Source: Hymenolepis diminuta (Eukaryota; Platyhelminthes; Cestoda; Cyclophyllidea; Hymenolepididae). From it: a stretch of 64,000 nucleotides of DNA. The position numbers were made by a program, and so were the translations under genes. Every line of letters begins with the position of its first letter. Position 1 is the first letter of the stretch. The DNA lies in NCBI GenBank assembly GCA_900708905.1, contig CAADRB010000041.1, forward strand, positions 1,126,209 to 1,190,208, read 5' to 3'. This document shows, one piece after another, positions 26,601 to 38,205 of the stretch. Below the pieces are notes generated by a model. That model did no database searches. It saw only the letters and a list, made by a program, of their open reading frames with translations, and was not told the DNA's origin.

Positions 26601-28777
26601 ATCAGTGATGAGTGCATGACAACACAGATAGAGCTCAAGGCCATAGCCATCAGTCGAAGGGCATACGTTTCGGTAGTATTTGACCTCAGTGTTTCAAAAC
26701 ACTCTCATTTGGAAATAAAGTCAAGGTGATAGGATTCACTGTCATCGATCACTAACATTTTTAACATTCATGGCTCTGAACGGGTCATTAGAATTGAGAT
26801 GGCCGAACTTTTAGCATTACTAATTTTGTAAAAGCCAGCTCAAATCATTTCATACCGGATAAACGTTAATCCGCGTTAATAACTCTGGGATGGCGATTAT
26901 ATGGCTGACTAATATTGGACTCCTAGAGGCAGAGCTGCGGCAAAATGTTAATATAGGTGTTTAAAATGATTGTTAAATGAGAATACATCTCGAATAGAGG
27001 CCGAAATGATTTTACGGGAGTTTCGATTAATGAATGACATCCCAATACAATTTTCTCATTCGTTTTCGCTTAGTTATAAATCCAATTCAGTAGATATTTT
27101 CTTTTAGGTCCAGTAAACAATGTTTCTACTCATAGTAACGTGATCTCAACGTACTATGAATTAATCTTATAATACATCGTAAGGGATGACTCAGTGTTTC
27201 AGTCTTTCATTTTTCCCTGCTGCGAATATAAAATGGAATACAGACTTACTTGTAGACAAGGTAGTTCGAATAAGATGCTGAATCCGAGGGCTTCCAGACA
27301 CAAACATTTCCCATAAGAACTGGGGCAGAGGCCAAATTACCCGCAATAGCAGTAAAATTAAATGGCGGAAGAGCAGCCCAGAAGCCCTCTGTAGGACGAT
27401 AATGCAGAGTATTCTGACAGTCATTCCCATTCAGTGGTTTATAAGCCATAGCATCATAAGCAAATTTAATATTAAAGCGTAGGAAATCAGCCAATTCAGC
27501 GGCAGCATCAATCTCTGCCTGGAAGATGGTTTTTCCCTGTCCAAGCATCGTGGCTGCGAGTAAATCATATCGATATTTGCCGCTAATCAAAGCTGCAGCT
27601 TTGAGGAAAATGTCAGCTCGCTTTTCAAAAGACATATGAGACCAGTAGGCACGGGTCTTTAAGCAGGAGTCGATACATTCTGCTATTTGTGCCTCATTTG
27701 CCATGTGATTGGTAACAAAAGCGTGTTTTTTATCGAAGGGCTAAAATTCAAATAGATTGTGTCCTAAGTTACTTGATTTGTCAATATGTTGCAGAGGTAT
27801 TCTTTTAAGCGATTAATGACTAATAAGAATGGACTACAAACTCCTGATTCCACGCGTTATTTTTCTAATTCAGTCACGATTATAGTCAATGTAGCATTAA
27901 TTAATATTTATAGGAGAGGTATTACAGAAGCATNNNNNNNNNNNNNNNNNNNNNNNNNNNNNNNNNNNNNNNNGGGAAATTACGAATTTAATTTACAATA
28001 CCCAGTTGAATCGTGCTTAAGGTACTTTGAATAGCATGCAATACAAATTTCTTTTTATGGTTGATTAAGTAGGGCAAATTGACTAATAGGTTAAAATATC
28101 GTTCAGAGCATTTTGAATACAATCGCTATTGTGTTCGCCATGTGATCGTTAAATAAATCTGAATAAAAACTACGCTTTAAAAGTTCGGTGTAGTAAGCAC
28201 TTTTTATCACATTTGTAATAGTTTGAGAAGAGGGAAAAGTGGTTGTTTAACGCTGATAAACGTGAATATATATATATATATATTTATATATAAATGAGCA
28301 TTCGAATCGGAGAAATGTATTAACAAAAAAATTATATACCAGTTTTTATGGCGTTTTAAGAAAGGATAATCCTACATAAGCATGTTCAAGATGTTCATTA
28401 GTGGCGATTTCTCGATCTCCTATACAGACTGGAACACTGTTAGGTGTGTTTGATTGCATTTTAGAAAGTGATGCTTCAAGTTTTTCTCGCTCAGGACTTC
28501 CATCAGCATAGCCCTTTATTTGCTCATTCTTGGCAATATATCCTCGCGATGAAAATATTAGAATCCCCCGGGAAAGAGAGAAAGACTTCCTTAATGAAAT
28601 AATAATTATCTATGCAATTACGTGGTAAAAGTATCTGTTAATATGAAAAAGCCGTCAAGCAAAAAATAAAAATTCTTTTAAATTGATAGAAAATAAAATC
28701 ACAGATTTGTTTCTAAAAAATAAATGAAAACCGTTTAAAATACTTACAACTTACAAAATCGTCGGTCGAAAAGCCAT
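23624..28777 (-). CDS. ALDH4A1: Delta-1-pyrroline-5-carboxylate dehydrogenase, mitochondrial (ALDH4A1)
   Basis: Oxidises glutamate semialdehyde (from pyrroline-5-carboxylate) to glutamate with NAD+, the second step of proline breakdown in the mitochondrial matrix. Ten exons give 558 aa: 28777-28755, 28589-28376, 27740-27250, 26502-26377, 26340-26267, 26224-25983, 25876-25727, 24342-24240, 24188-24048, 23736-23624. All are GT-AG and in phase, and the length matches the roughly 563-aa vertebrate enzyme. The N-terminus (MAFRPTILKSFSLSRG) is Arg/Ser-rich without acids, a good transit peptide, followed by the family's GSPERE. Landmarks: GQGKTIFQAEIDAAAELADF; PFNFTAIAGN; GNVCVWKPSD; GINFTGS; general-base Glu in ECGGKN (E310); catalytic Cys in GQKCSACSR (C344); DDIFGP; QPFGGARLSG; GGPHYVLRFTSP. 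Intron 2 includes a 40-base run of N. Start choice rests on a 23-nt first exon joined in phase 2, with an alternative acceptor less consistent. Conservation suggests a working enzyme. Confidence 0.95.
25105..25178 (+). repeat. Partial, diverged relative of the 270-bp repeat (ALDH4A1 intron 7)
   Basis: About 75 bp resembles the 3' end of the 270-bp repeat: CACCATCTTTCATACATCTT, then a CCTTTCAT-A-TTACTTG phrase and TTATCTATAAGATG. The upstream 190 bp of the element is not recognisable here. This suggests an older or 5'-truncated copy, which would fit an element copied from its 3' end. Confidence 0.5.
27934..27973. other. Assembly gap (40 N) in ALDH4A1 intron 2
   Basis: Run of N. It falls in the intron between the transit-peptide exon and the exon beginning PFDKKHAF. 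Both flanking exons are intact and join in phase, so no coding sequence appears to be lost. Confidence 0.95.
28265..28293. repeat. AT dinucleotide microsatellite
   Basis: Imperfect (TA)n run of about 29 bp in ALDH4A1 intron 2. Confidence 0.8.
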
Positions 28778-30159
28778 ATTAATTACACTGAGGTTTTCAA
28801 GAGACTGCGCGACACACCGGAGATAAAATTCTTAAACGGCTCTAACTAATTATTAAGGTCATACCATCAAATTCAGTTTGAGTAAAGTTCTTTAATTAAT
28901 GATGTACAAAGCATGTTTAATCTTTAGAAGAAGTTTTGTCTAAAAATATTTTTTTCATACATGCCATTATTTTATATGAAAATTTGTTGTTTTCAGTAAA
29001 CCCAATTTCATTTATCTGGATTCCTAAAGGTTAAATCAATATAGTAAAAGTGAAATTTTTATATAAAATTTATGGGTTTAGCAACGATTCCATGATAAAG
29101 AAATTAGTAATGCAGAAGGACCACATTTCCTAAATGAAAGTTTTCAGTTTTGCTTCTCGTTTCCTGCTGTACTGAATCTATATTTTTTCTGTAAGATAAA
29201 TTGGGAAAATCGATCTTTAAAATAGACTACATAGGGTTACCAGCTTTGATCAATAGATTGTATGATTTTTATAATTTTCCCATATGTTATATAAAATCGA
29301 AGCGTGTAAGATTTGTTGGCAAAGTTGTCTGTTTCTCTCCAAATTTGAAGTTTTATTTGTTAAACAGTTATATTTTACTTTCAATAAGACGAGGTTTGCT
29401 CTCTAATAGATTTCATTTCTGATCCATTAAATCCACGATACTGGTGAGGGATTTTGAGCAGAAGTGCTTCCAGAGAGAGATAGGCTTAATTGTGCTGGTT
29501 ATAAAGCTCCTTTCGGATAAGATTAATAACATTAGCGAAATGAGTTCATGAATGAAGATAAAAAAACAGAGCAAACAAATTAAATACCCTAGGCCTCTGC
29601 TATAGCCAGCAGATGTCTAACAACACTTGGCGATTAGAAATGATTGACTAATGATAAGATCTCCACTACAGTGTCCACAGGTGGTCATGCTGTATGTTTG
29701 CGTGTTAGCATATAGATACCTAAACAGATGTCGACCATCGCACCGAGACACCGACTGATGTCTAACGAAGGAGTGTTTTTTATATTTACCTTATTTACTT
29801 ATTAATAAATTGGGGTGACTTGCCTGCTACCTCCTAACTGATCTGGCGACATGAGTAACTTGACTTATTTCATCTATGCTACCTATTCGATCGATGTGAC
29901 CCTCACGTTATTACAATGTACTTGAAGGTATATGCTCTATAGGATAAGAGTAGAAATAATTCGCTTCAATAATGCGAATGGGATAGAAAAAGATATGAGT
30001 GAATTGTAGAATTTGTACCATATCTATTTCAGCACGTCATTTCAACTTCAACTTTTAACAAAATTTCCATTAAATCTCCATCAGTTAATAGTTAATTTCA
30101 ATTTTAAAACCACTTCGAACATTCTTTATAATGAATTAAGCCGACCTTAATCATTTCAG
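28778..30159. other. Non-coding region upstream of ALDH4A1
   Basis: This holds the presumed ALDH4A1 promoter near its left end, then AT-rich sequence without a credible exon, RNA gene or repeat. It is the beginning of a gene-poor tract that reaches the right edge of the window. Confidence 0.5.
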
Positions 30160-30640
30160 GTGAATATTGTCTTTGTCAGTTGCCTCCGTGACTCGGCATG
30201 ACCCGAATTTCCTGTTTCGACATTAAAGACCCTCCTGACCTTAGGAAACGCCAGATTGGGGAATCCGCTGAGTCATCTGAATTTAATTTTGGATTGACCT
30301 GACCCATTTTATGTTTAGCTTTCTTTTAAAGTCTACTTTTTCCCACTTTTGTATTGGCCGGTCTACGCAATGTCGTGATGTCCCAAATAATTCGGATATG
30401 ATTGGGTTTCTGAACGACTTCTCAGAAGTATATATGACTAACGCGATCTGACCAACCGATATACACAGCTGGGAGCAGCGCAGCGGAACTCCCAGCGTAT
30501 TAGACTAATCACTGGCTCACGTCCCTGGTCATTGTACTGTCTATCTGTATTACTACTATACCAATAAAAGCTTTGACTACAACGCTACCAGTCTTACCTC
30601 CTAAACCCATTAGTGCAATAAAAAATTGGTGACTTTGTAC
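30160..30640 (+). mobile_element. Probable solo or truncated LTR of an LTR retrotransposon
   Basis: This block is visibly more GC-rich than its surroundings and has the parts of an LTR in order: a TATA-like TATATATG at 30429-30436, an 8-bp inverted repeat GCTGGGAG/CTCCCAGC just after it, AATAAA at 30563-30568, and then ATTGGTGACTTTGTACTTGA near 30625. TTGGTGAC just past the LTR is the kind of primer-binding segment seen in many Gypsy/BEL elements. The exact ends are uncertain (CA at 30616-30617 is one candidate 3' end). No internal Gag-Pol coding follows, so it is a solo LTR or a 5' end with the rest lost. The family cannot be named. Confidence 0.45.
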
Positions 30641-33352
30641 TTGATCCTGCAAAATATGTCATGTTACTTGTGAAGATTTCAGTTACTCTTCCCTCACTTA
30701 GATTATTACCAATGTGGGAGAGTCGCATAATGTGCTTTTCTTCGTGAATTAATTATGAATGTCCGTAAACCGAGATGATGATAGGAGCATAAATAACAAC
30801 CTCTTTACAAACACATAAGAAACACAAAAAATGGAAATGAGATAGAAAAATAGATTTAGAATGACCAAAATCGACAAATTAAAGGAGGACACATAACCAT
30901 TGACTCTACCGTAGAATGAAATGCCTAGCAAATTCGAATGAGGGTAGATTTATTTTATACAGAGTGATTTGAGAGTACTTACCTATAAGGTTCTCCAGGA
31001 GTTCAAATATTCAAGAACGGATTATCCGCATACCTTAAAGTTTGCAAAGGTGGTGATTAGTTATAGAAGCAAATGCTCAGATCAATTCAGTAATCATCAA
31101 GAACTTGCAAGACTCAAAGTTTAAGGAACTGCAAGAGAATTTTTAAATATAAAACCAAAGATTTACTTCTTCGTAATTATAATTTCTAGTGCAATTTAAT
31201 TGTTTCAATGAATTCAGAAATTGCTACTTTTCAGTGTGTCATGATATTAAAAACACGCCAAAGCAAATTTCACATGTGGGAAATCTGCAGTATTAAAAAA
31301 CGTGTTTTCAGTAATAAAAGAGCAAACTCACTCTTATTGAATCCTGCCAATGTAAATAAATTATTTTGTTTTAAATATTTTTCCCTATTCACTCTTGTTT
31401 AAATGTTTCGATTTAATATTTATAATTCTGCTGAAATGAATGAGTAGTGTGTATATTTCGAAAATGTACGAACAGCAAGAAGATGATTCATGAATCTTTA
31501 CTCCAAAATATTTTAATTTCTAGATTTTAAGGGAATTTTAGGTTTTCTACAATAATTTACGTTATGACTGCACTTTATACGGCGACTTATTCGAGATCTA
31601 AGAAAAAAAAAAGAAATCAATCTTACGAGGTGTCATATGTAAGACATATGAGAGGTGTAATTCGCCTTGTAATATACATTTCAAAACTTCAGTAGTGCTC
31701 AGAAATTAGATATGGGCTACTTTGCTCAGCTGGATTACCATTTTGTTTAATTCACATCGATCGATTTAGCTAAGGCAATGAAGATTTAACGTTGCGGGCT
31801 AACAAGATGTAGGACCCCATATTAGCTCATTTTACGATTTCAATATAATTCCCATACTAGAATGTCGAAACAACTCTTTAGCTGTCAATCTGGATATAGT
31901 ATATACCATTTAATTAAACGACAATTAAAAGAACCACGTCTCGAAAAAGAAATAAATAAAATTTTTATTGCTCTGCATTCACGGATTGTTAATCAACTAA
32001 ACCTACTAAAACTCGCACAAGTTTTGAATTTCTTCATCAACCGAAAACTGTAATCTTAGGCACTTTTCTTTTCCTCGCTGTCAAGTATTTAGATGGAGCA
32101 TATTCCATTAGGCTTTTATGATTTTCAACTCGATTATTTATCACCCTCGGAGAAAACCCTCTAATAGGCAGGTCACATATTTATGTCTTGTTAATTCAAC
32201 GTTTTGAAACTTGAAGATACTTCAATATTACTTAGGCCTTGATATCAATACTAATAAAATGTGATATTGCAGTTAAAAGGTGAAAACACAGTTAACCAGA
32301 CGTTGAATTGTGCAGAAAAGTTACGCCGTTCCTTAAAATCATGTTTGAAAAATTCCATCTATGTAATAAAAGTCCTATTTAATTCTCTAATCGGTTCTCC
32401 CAAGTAATTGGAAATACATACCTCCGAAGAGAGAAGTTCTATATGTGTTACTCAGTCCTATTCATAGATTTATTGATTTTATTCAGAACTGGATTTCAAT
32501 ATTAAATCTGCTGGATTAAAACAAGGATGCCATGTTGGGATTTTGCAGTCGCATGGTCTCCTGAATTCCCAGACTGAATAGCGTGAGACAAAATTGTTAT
32601 TATGCTAAATAAACTGGAGGCGTGCATATGGAATAAGACGGAGTGATTGGCGTAGCTAGAGAGAGTAGAATATTCACAAAATCCGCTGTTTTGTTGGGTG
32701 TGGTTGAGGCTTAGCCTAGCTTCAAAAATCCCCGTTGCTCGCAACCATCGGCTTTATGAATCAGCCAAAGAACGACATCTCTTCAACGATCTCTGAAGTG
32801 GTCTTACAGTGAAACTTAAAAGAATGATTTCTCCTAAAAATAAATTACTTTAGAGTTCTGACACCAAAATAGTAGTATGGGCTATAGTTTATTTCTCTTA
32901 CATATTCCCAAAATTCGGCCTTTTTTCACAACCTCAATCACCCTCCATAGAACACCTAATTTAAGCATATTTAGCCAGTTTTAGCCCTACAGAATGACTT
33001 CAAGATGGGCGTAGTCAAAAATCGATTAAATATTGATTGAATTCAGTTGTCATGTAATCAGATTCGTGCCAGATGGACAAATTAGCACAATTTCGCCAAC
33101 TTAATTTCAGCCAGCAAAAATAATTATTCATCGGTTATTTCGCGCCAAAATATTCTGCTTGAAAACAGTTCTAACAAACAAACGTTTTAATTTAGACAAA
33201 TACTCCCTTATTTTGTCAAAAATCAAGAAAAATCAGTAATTAGAGTTAACTCACTTGATGTGTTAAGCCTAAGAATCACCACAGGAATATCACTACTAAG
33301 TTTTGTTATGAGTGAACTTGAGTAGTGCATAGAAGGAAAAGGAATTCTGGTT

Positions 33353-33384
33353 CGTCGTAGTAGTAGTAGTAGTAAATAGTAGTC
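33353..33384. repeat. (GTA)n microsatellite
   Basis: About seven GTA/TAG units, then a single interruption (AAA) and two more units. Confidence 0.85.
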
Positions 33385-36300
33385 TTTTTTCGTTAAGCCA
33401 TCAAATTCTTGTTTCTTTCCTCTAGATAATAATCATATAGAAAATGATGACGGAGCTATGTCAGTCAGAGTTTATTACTTTCAACGAGTGACTGGCAGTT
33501 GGAATCAGTTATATTGCTCGAGCGCAGTGCTGTGCCGTGCAGTGCGGTGCACAGAACACGATCTGAGAGAAATCACCTTCAAATTCGACGCATTACGTCA
33601 TCTTATCCTTCTTATTCCTCACCTGCAATAATGTTGAGATTGTGTGCAACTACCCCTCAGCATTTAATAGAGGAATTTATAAGAATTTAAGTTTCGAGGA
33701 TGTGAATTATCCACTAGTATTTATCAGCGCAGTTTTCTTCGAGAAATAAATATATATGTAATGGAAATATATTTTGCTAACTACAGCCATCATAAAATAC
33801 TTTATTCGCCTAGAGGTAAATTAACGAAAGATTGACTTTGTAATTTCAATCAGAATTAGTTACGGCAAATTTTTAACGCGAATATGTTTACCGATTCCCC
33901 AACGACGATTGGTCAGATAGCATAAATCAGATTGATATCAGTGTCTCATGAGATGGGACATGTCGACCAATAGAACCGTTCGATTTCGTCCACTCATGAG
34001 CCATTGGTGAACTGAAAAGCTTCAACATATTACTGGTAGATTCAATGATTGTTGATTGTAAGTTCATAATTTACTCTTTGAATCGCCATCATTGCTTAAT
34101 TGCTTTGCTGATCAGCTGAGGGTATATTGGTGTGGTTGCTTAAGTTGATTGTGTTTTTCTGCTGGCAGTTTTGTCATCATGGGGATTAACTTGCACAACA
34201 CCGTTTCGAAGGCACTATTGACGGCTCTTCATGAATGCAAATATAATTACATTAGAGTATGGTGGTTCTAATTCAATATACATATGATTCCTTCCCGTTT
34301 CGAATATTCACATAGTCGTGCCGCCTTCAATATTCAGCACACGATTATTGCCAATGATTCTTTTCTAAAAACCGAAGCAGTTTTGATCATGTTCTATAAT
34401 CCCATTCCACCTAGTTAGAAAATCAAGAGTATACTGTCAGAAAATTGTTAAAACCATAAAGAAATAATCGTAATAATAAAAATACTCATAAATTTGTGGG
34501 ATCACCATATTCAGAGTAACTGAAAGATCCTAAAGCGTCTGAAAACAAATAAATCGAGTGCGAAAAAACGAAGGATCAATACGGAAGCATACGTTCAGAT
34601 CGATTCCAAGACCATCAAGAACTGCGATGGAAAACTCAAGGCTATAGATTTAATATTAGTCAGAGGCAGTTCAAGTAACTACAAGCAAATGCTTATGTAC
34701 GTCTCTAGACTCAAATATTACCTCATATGTTTTCTACAATCCCTTTTATTAAAAATTACGGTAAAATTCAAATTACCCCGTAATTTTTGCTGAGTGGATC
34801 GATATCGATCACTCAAGATGGCCTTAGTTCGCAAAATGAACACTTTTAATCAGTTTAAAGTGAACCACCTGGGGGTCTGGTAAATTTATTGACTTTTTTC
34901 ATCATCACACTTATTGAATGACCCACTGCTTTGCTATTTCAAAATGAATTGTGTAGAAAAAGTTAAAGAACACGTGTGAATGGACTAACACTATCACATC
35001 GATCATTTCGATTGATAGATCCCAAATAACTAAGGTGGTTTTGGAAATCCGTTTATCCTTCAGCTTATCTTCAAATTTCCGTGGGGGTTTTACAAAATTT
35101 CACACCTTTAAAGAACCCACATCACGAATGGTAGAACACATTATCTTCAATTATCTAATCCTATTCCAAGATTTTGATCGTTTAAGTACGTGATTATTCT
35201 TAACTTACCACATCTGATTGATGGAAAGATGGTTCGTCATATCCTTAGCCTAGTAAAACAGTTTCTAGACGGTCCAAAGTTGGCCTCAACCATCCACGTA
35301 CAGCAGTTCATGTCCCCCACTCCAGGTAGAGATCTTCATGCATGTTCTAATGACCCTAACGAAAAATCAGCAGGATTACATCTAATTTAATTCATAGCAC
35401 TCTATTATCCTGCCTAAAAGCAGCAGTAATTCTCCGCTTGAGTGCTTAAGCTACTGCACATGTAAATTAGTCGATATGACTGAATCATGTCTTATCGATT
35501 TGTCATTCTAGCCATATTAGCGAGGTACGGCTTAAAATTTTAGGACCTATATTGAAGCTTCAATTAAATGAATGATAAACCAGGTAAAGATTGTAAATTT
35601 ATCCTTATAACCCGGATCAAGTAAAGTGATTATTTCAAAGGGGAAAGAATAAGAAATGTTTAACCATTGCGGAGATATAATTCAAAGAGTTTAAGCTGCA
35701 TGTGATTAAAACTGTCAATACTATTTGAGAATTTGCGGTGATCTCATTCTCTCACTTTTGTTGAAATACATGGGATGTGCTTATTGTTGGAGCTTACCAG
35801 TTTCAGATAAATCAATACCTCGGTGTCATATTTCAGCGGCATGTAATCCTGGCAAATAAGATTATATATGCATGCTAGCTGGCAGATGCTAAAGATCTTA
35901 AGTATATCCCTAAGGAATTCTGGTTTCGTTATATGTTTGAAGATTCCTTTCTTTCAAACTCCATTTTTCACCGAAAAACATAGATCACTACTCTTGATGA
36001 CTTTCGATTTTCTTTCCAAACAACGCTTTTGAATTAGCATGAGATATCTTTCTTCAACAACAGACTCTCCTTGCGTTTCTCATAACCTCTTGAATCTATC
36101 TAACACTTCAATGTGCGAAATCTTATCCTTATCTTTACTCGAAGTAACGTGCACACAAAATTAAAATTTTTGATAGAAATCATAATAGGGTGGCAATATC
36201 TTTATTCTTTGTAGAAAATAATTTTTTTCTAAATTTGGAAACACACTTTAAGAGTGAATTATATCTCTAACCTTACGAATATGTTTAACAAACGGTGGCT

Positions 36301-36987
36301 GAATATTCCTGCTTTGGCCTCGTGTTCAAAACTAATATTCTAGGTAAGTAATTTTGTCGTTGTAAGGACGAGTTATATTAATGGGATAAAAGAACATGAA
36401 AATAAGTCGTTATTTGGAACGTCTCCATATTAATGAAACAGGCCAACTTATCGCTCTAGGGAGAGGTTAAGGGAAAGAACTGAGAAAGTATACATTTTTG
36501 TTTATGTGATACAATATTATTCATATCAAATCTTCATGTGGTGAGTCAAAATGAAGAATGACTGCCGGAGAATGTGTTTTGAATCCGAGATCTATTCGTA
36601 GACTAAATTAACGTTTTAACATGTTAACATCTTGTGATCTTCTTCATTAAAGTGAACTGACCTGAATCGGGGACTTAATAGGAAAATCAAATTTTAACAA
36701 ATTATGAGTGAAATCACCGAGGGCAAGAACTCCAATCAATGTGTCTCCATTGACAATGGCAATAATTTCGGTGCGGATAGGGTAAATCAGCATGATTTAT
36801 GAGAAAAATGATTAAGCAATTATTACTCAAGTCTCGACAAATCTTACACCAATTAACTGCTTGTGAAGATGAGATTGGCGCTACCACCCGACCTTATGGA
36901 ATTGTGCAATTCGAGAGGTGCGCTTTCTATAACTGTCGAATTAGAACTGATTAGTAAAATAAGTTATTTTTTACCTCCTCTTGAAAG

Positions 36988-37065
36988 CTCGGCATCCGGT
37001 ACAAACCATGAAGGTATTATGGACAAAGAGGGTACAATCACAATACATTCTCAAATAAATTTTCT
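36988..37065 (+). repeat. Dispersed short repeat, copy 1
   Basis: Shares the phrase TGAAGGNNTTATGGACARAG followed by GGGNACAATC with about 53770-53850, and more weakly with about 63785-63860. Its nature is unknown; no coding potential is preserved among the copies. Confidence 0.4.
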
Positions 37066-38138
37066 CTGAAGTGTAATATTTGAATTCTTCTGTTGAATAT
37101 AATGTTAACAGGTTAGTATCTCCCTGTTCAACTTCTATTTTTGCTACGGTCCTCAAATAATTCCTCTTATATAATGGATTTAATGAAATAAATTTTCTCA
37201 CAACTTAAAAGTCGATCTTCAAGATAGAATATCAGCTTTCAGTTGCTTAGGACTTATTCCTTTTTTCCTATAGCACTTTCAAATGGTACTGAACTCAGTA
37301 CAAACACTTTCTCAATGCGAATTTTTCCTGCTGGTTTTTCTTATTACGTGGACTTTTAGCTCCTATTCGCGATCCATTATTACCGTGCTAGAATTGCGGA
37401 GTAGCCTGCGCCGGCTTCTGTTTATGGAGGACTGCCGGGAGATTAATGAGCGTTGCAATTGTTTTTCAGCTACATTTATGGTTCTATGTCATTGTGACTG
37501 AAAGCTCAATGGGAAAAGCAAGTAGAAGGATGTTGGAAAAGAGACGACAAGAGTAGATATTAGTCAAACTCTGAGATTCTCAAAAAATAGCGACAAATTA
37601 TCAAATTTATTTGATTATAGTGATCAGTTACATTTCCGAGCGAGGTGCAAGGTGAATAAAGAGATGAGGAACCACCAGAATTACATATATTGAGGAGATG
37701 ATAACGATATTGGGAGTTTTAAATACTTTAAACTCATCTAATCAAGTATTAATTGATACCACCTTATTATTACTTGAGGTACTTGAGAAACCTACGTTCT
37801 GCTGAAGATTTAATTAAAAGTCTAAAGGGTGGAAAGTTGTTCTGGATCCTACTTTTTCAGAATAAAATGAATGCTAGCTTTCATTTAATCCTCCTTCACC
37901 AATGAAACGTTGTTTGGAGAAAGATATCGGAAGCAGATACTATTACGGCTCGGTATTTTAAATAAGTTTGCGGGATATTTCGGTCCGTGTGTCTAAATAG
38001 TAGTAGGTAACATAGAGATGCAGTGAATATGGTTTAACTGAGAAAAGCCATTTAAACTAATCGTTTCTGCACAAAAGTCTGTCATATTTTTTTAGATGGA
38101 GGGATGAGGAAGTAGCGTGCATGAGAAACAACATAATC

Positions 38139-38205
38139 NNNNNNNNNNNNNNNNNNNNNNNNNNNNNNNNNNNNNNNNNNNNNNNNNNNNNNNNNNNNNN
38201 NNNNN
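38139..38205. other. Assembly gap (67 N)
   Basis: Run of N in the gene-poor region; flanking sequence is non-coding as far as I can see. Confidence 0.95.

Larger units (their letters stand above)
30641..38138. other. Gene-poor AT-rich region
   Basis: No supported gene. Stop-free stretches here are all short (80 codons or fewer), lack splice context and carry no family signature. The tract includes a TAG/GTA microsatellite and a short GTGC-rich stretch, listed separately. Segments near 31060 and 34595 share a short similar phrase around CATCAAGAACT, probably old dispersed repeats. Confidence 0.5.
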
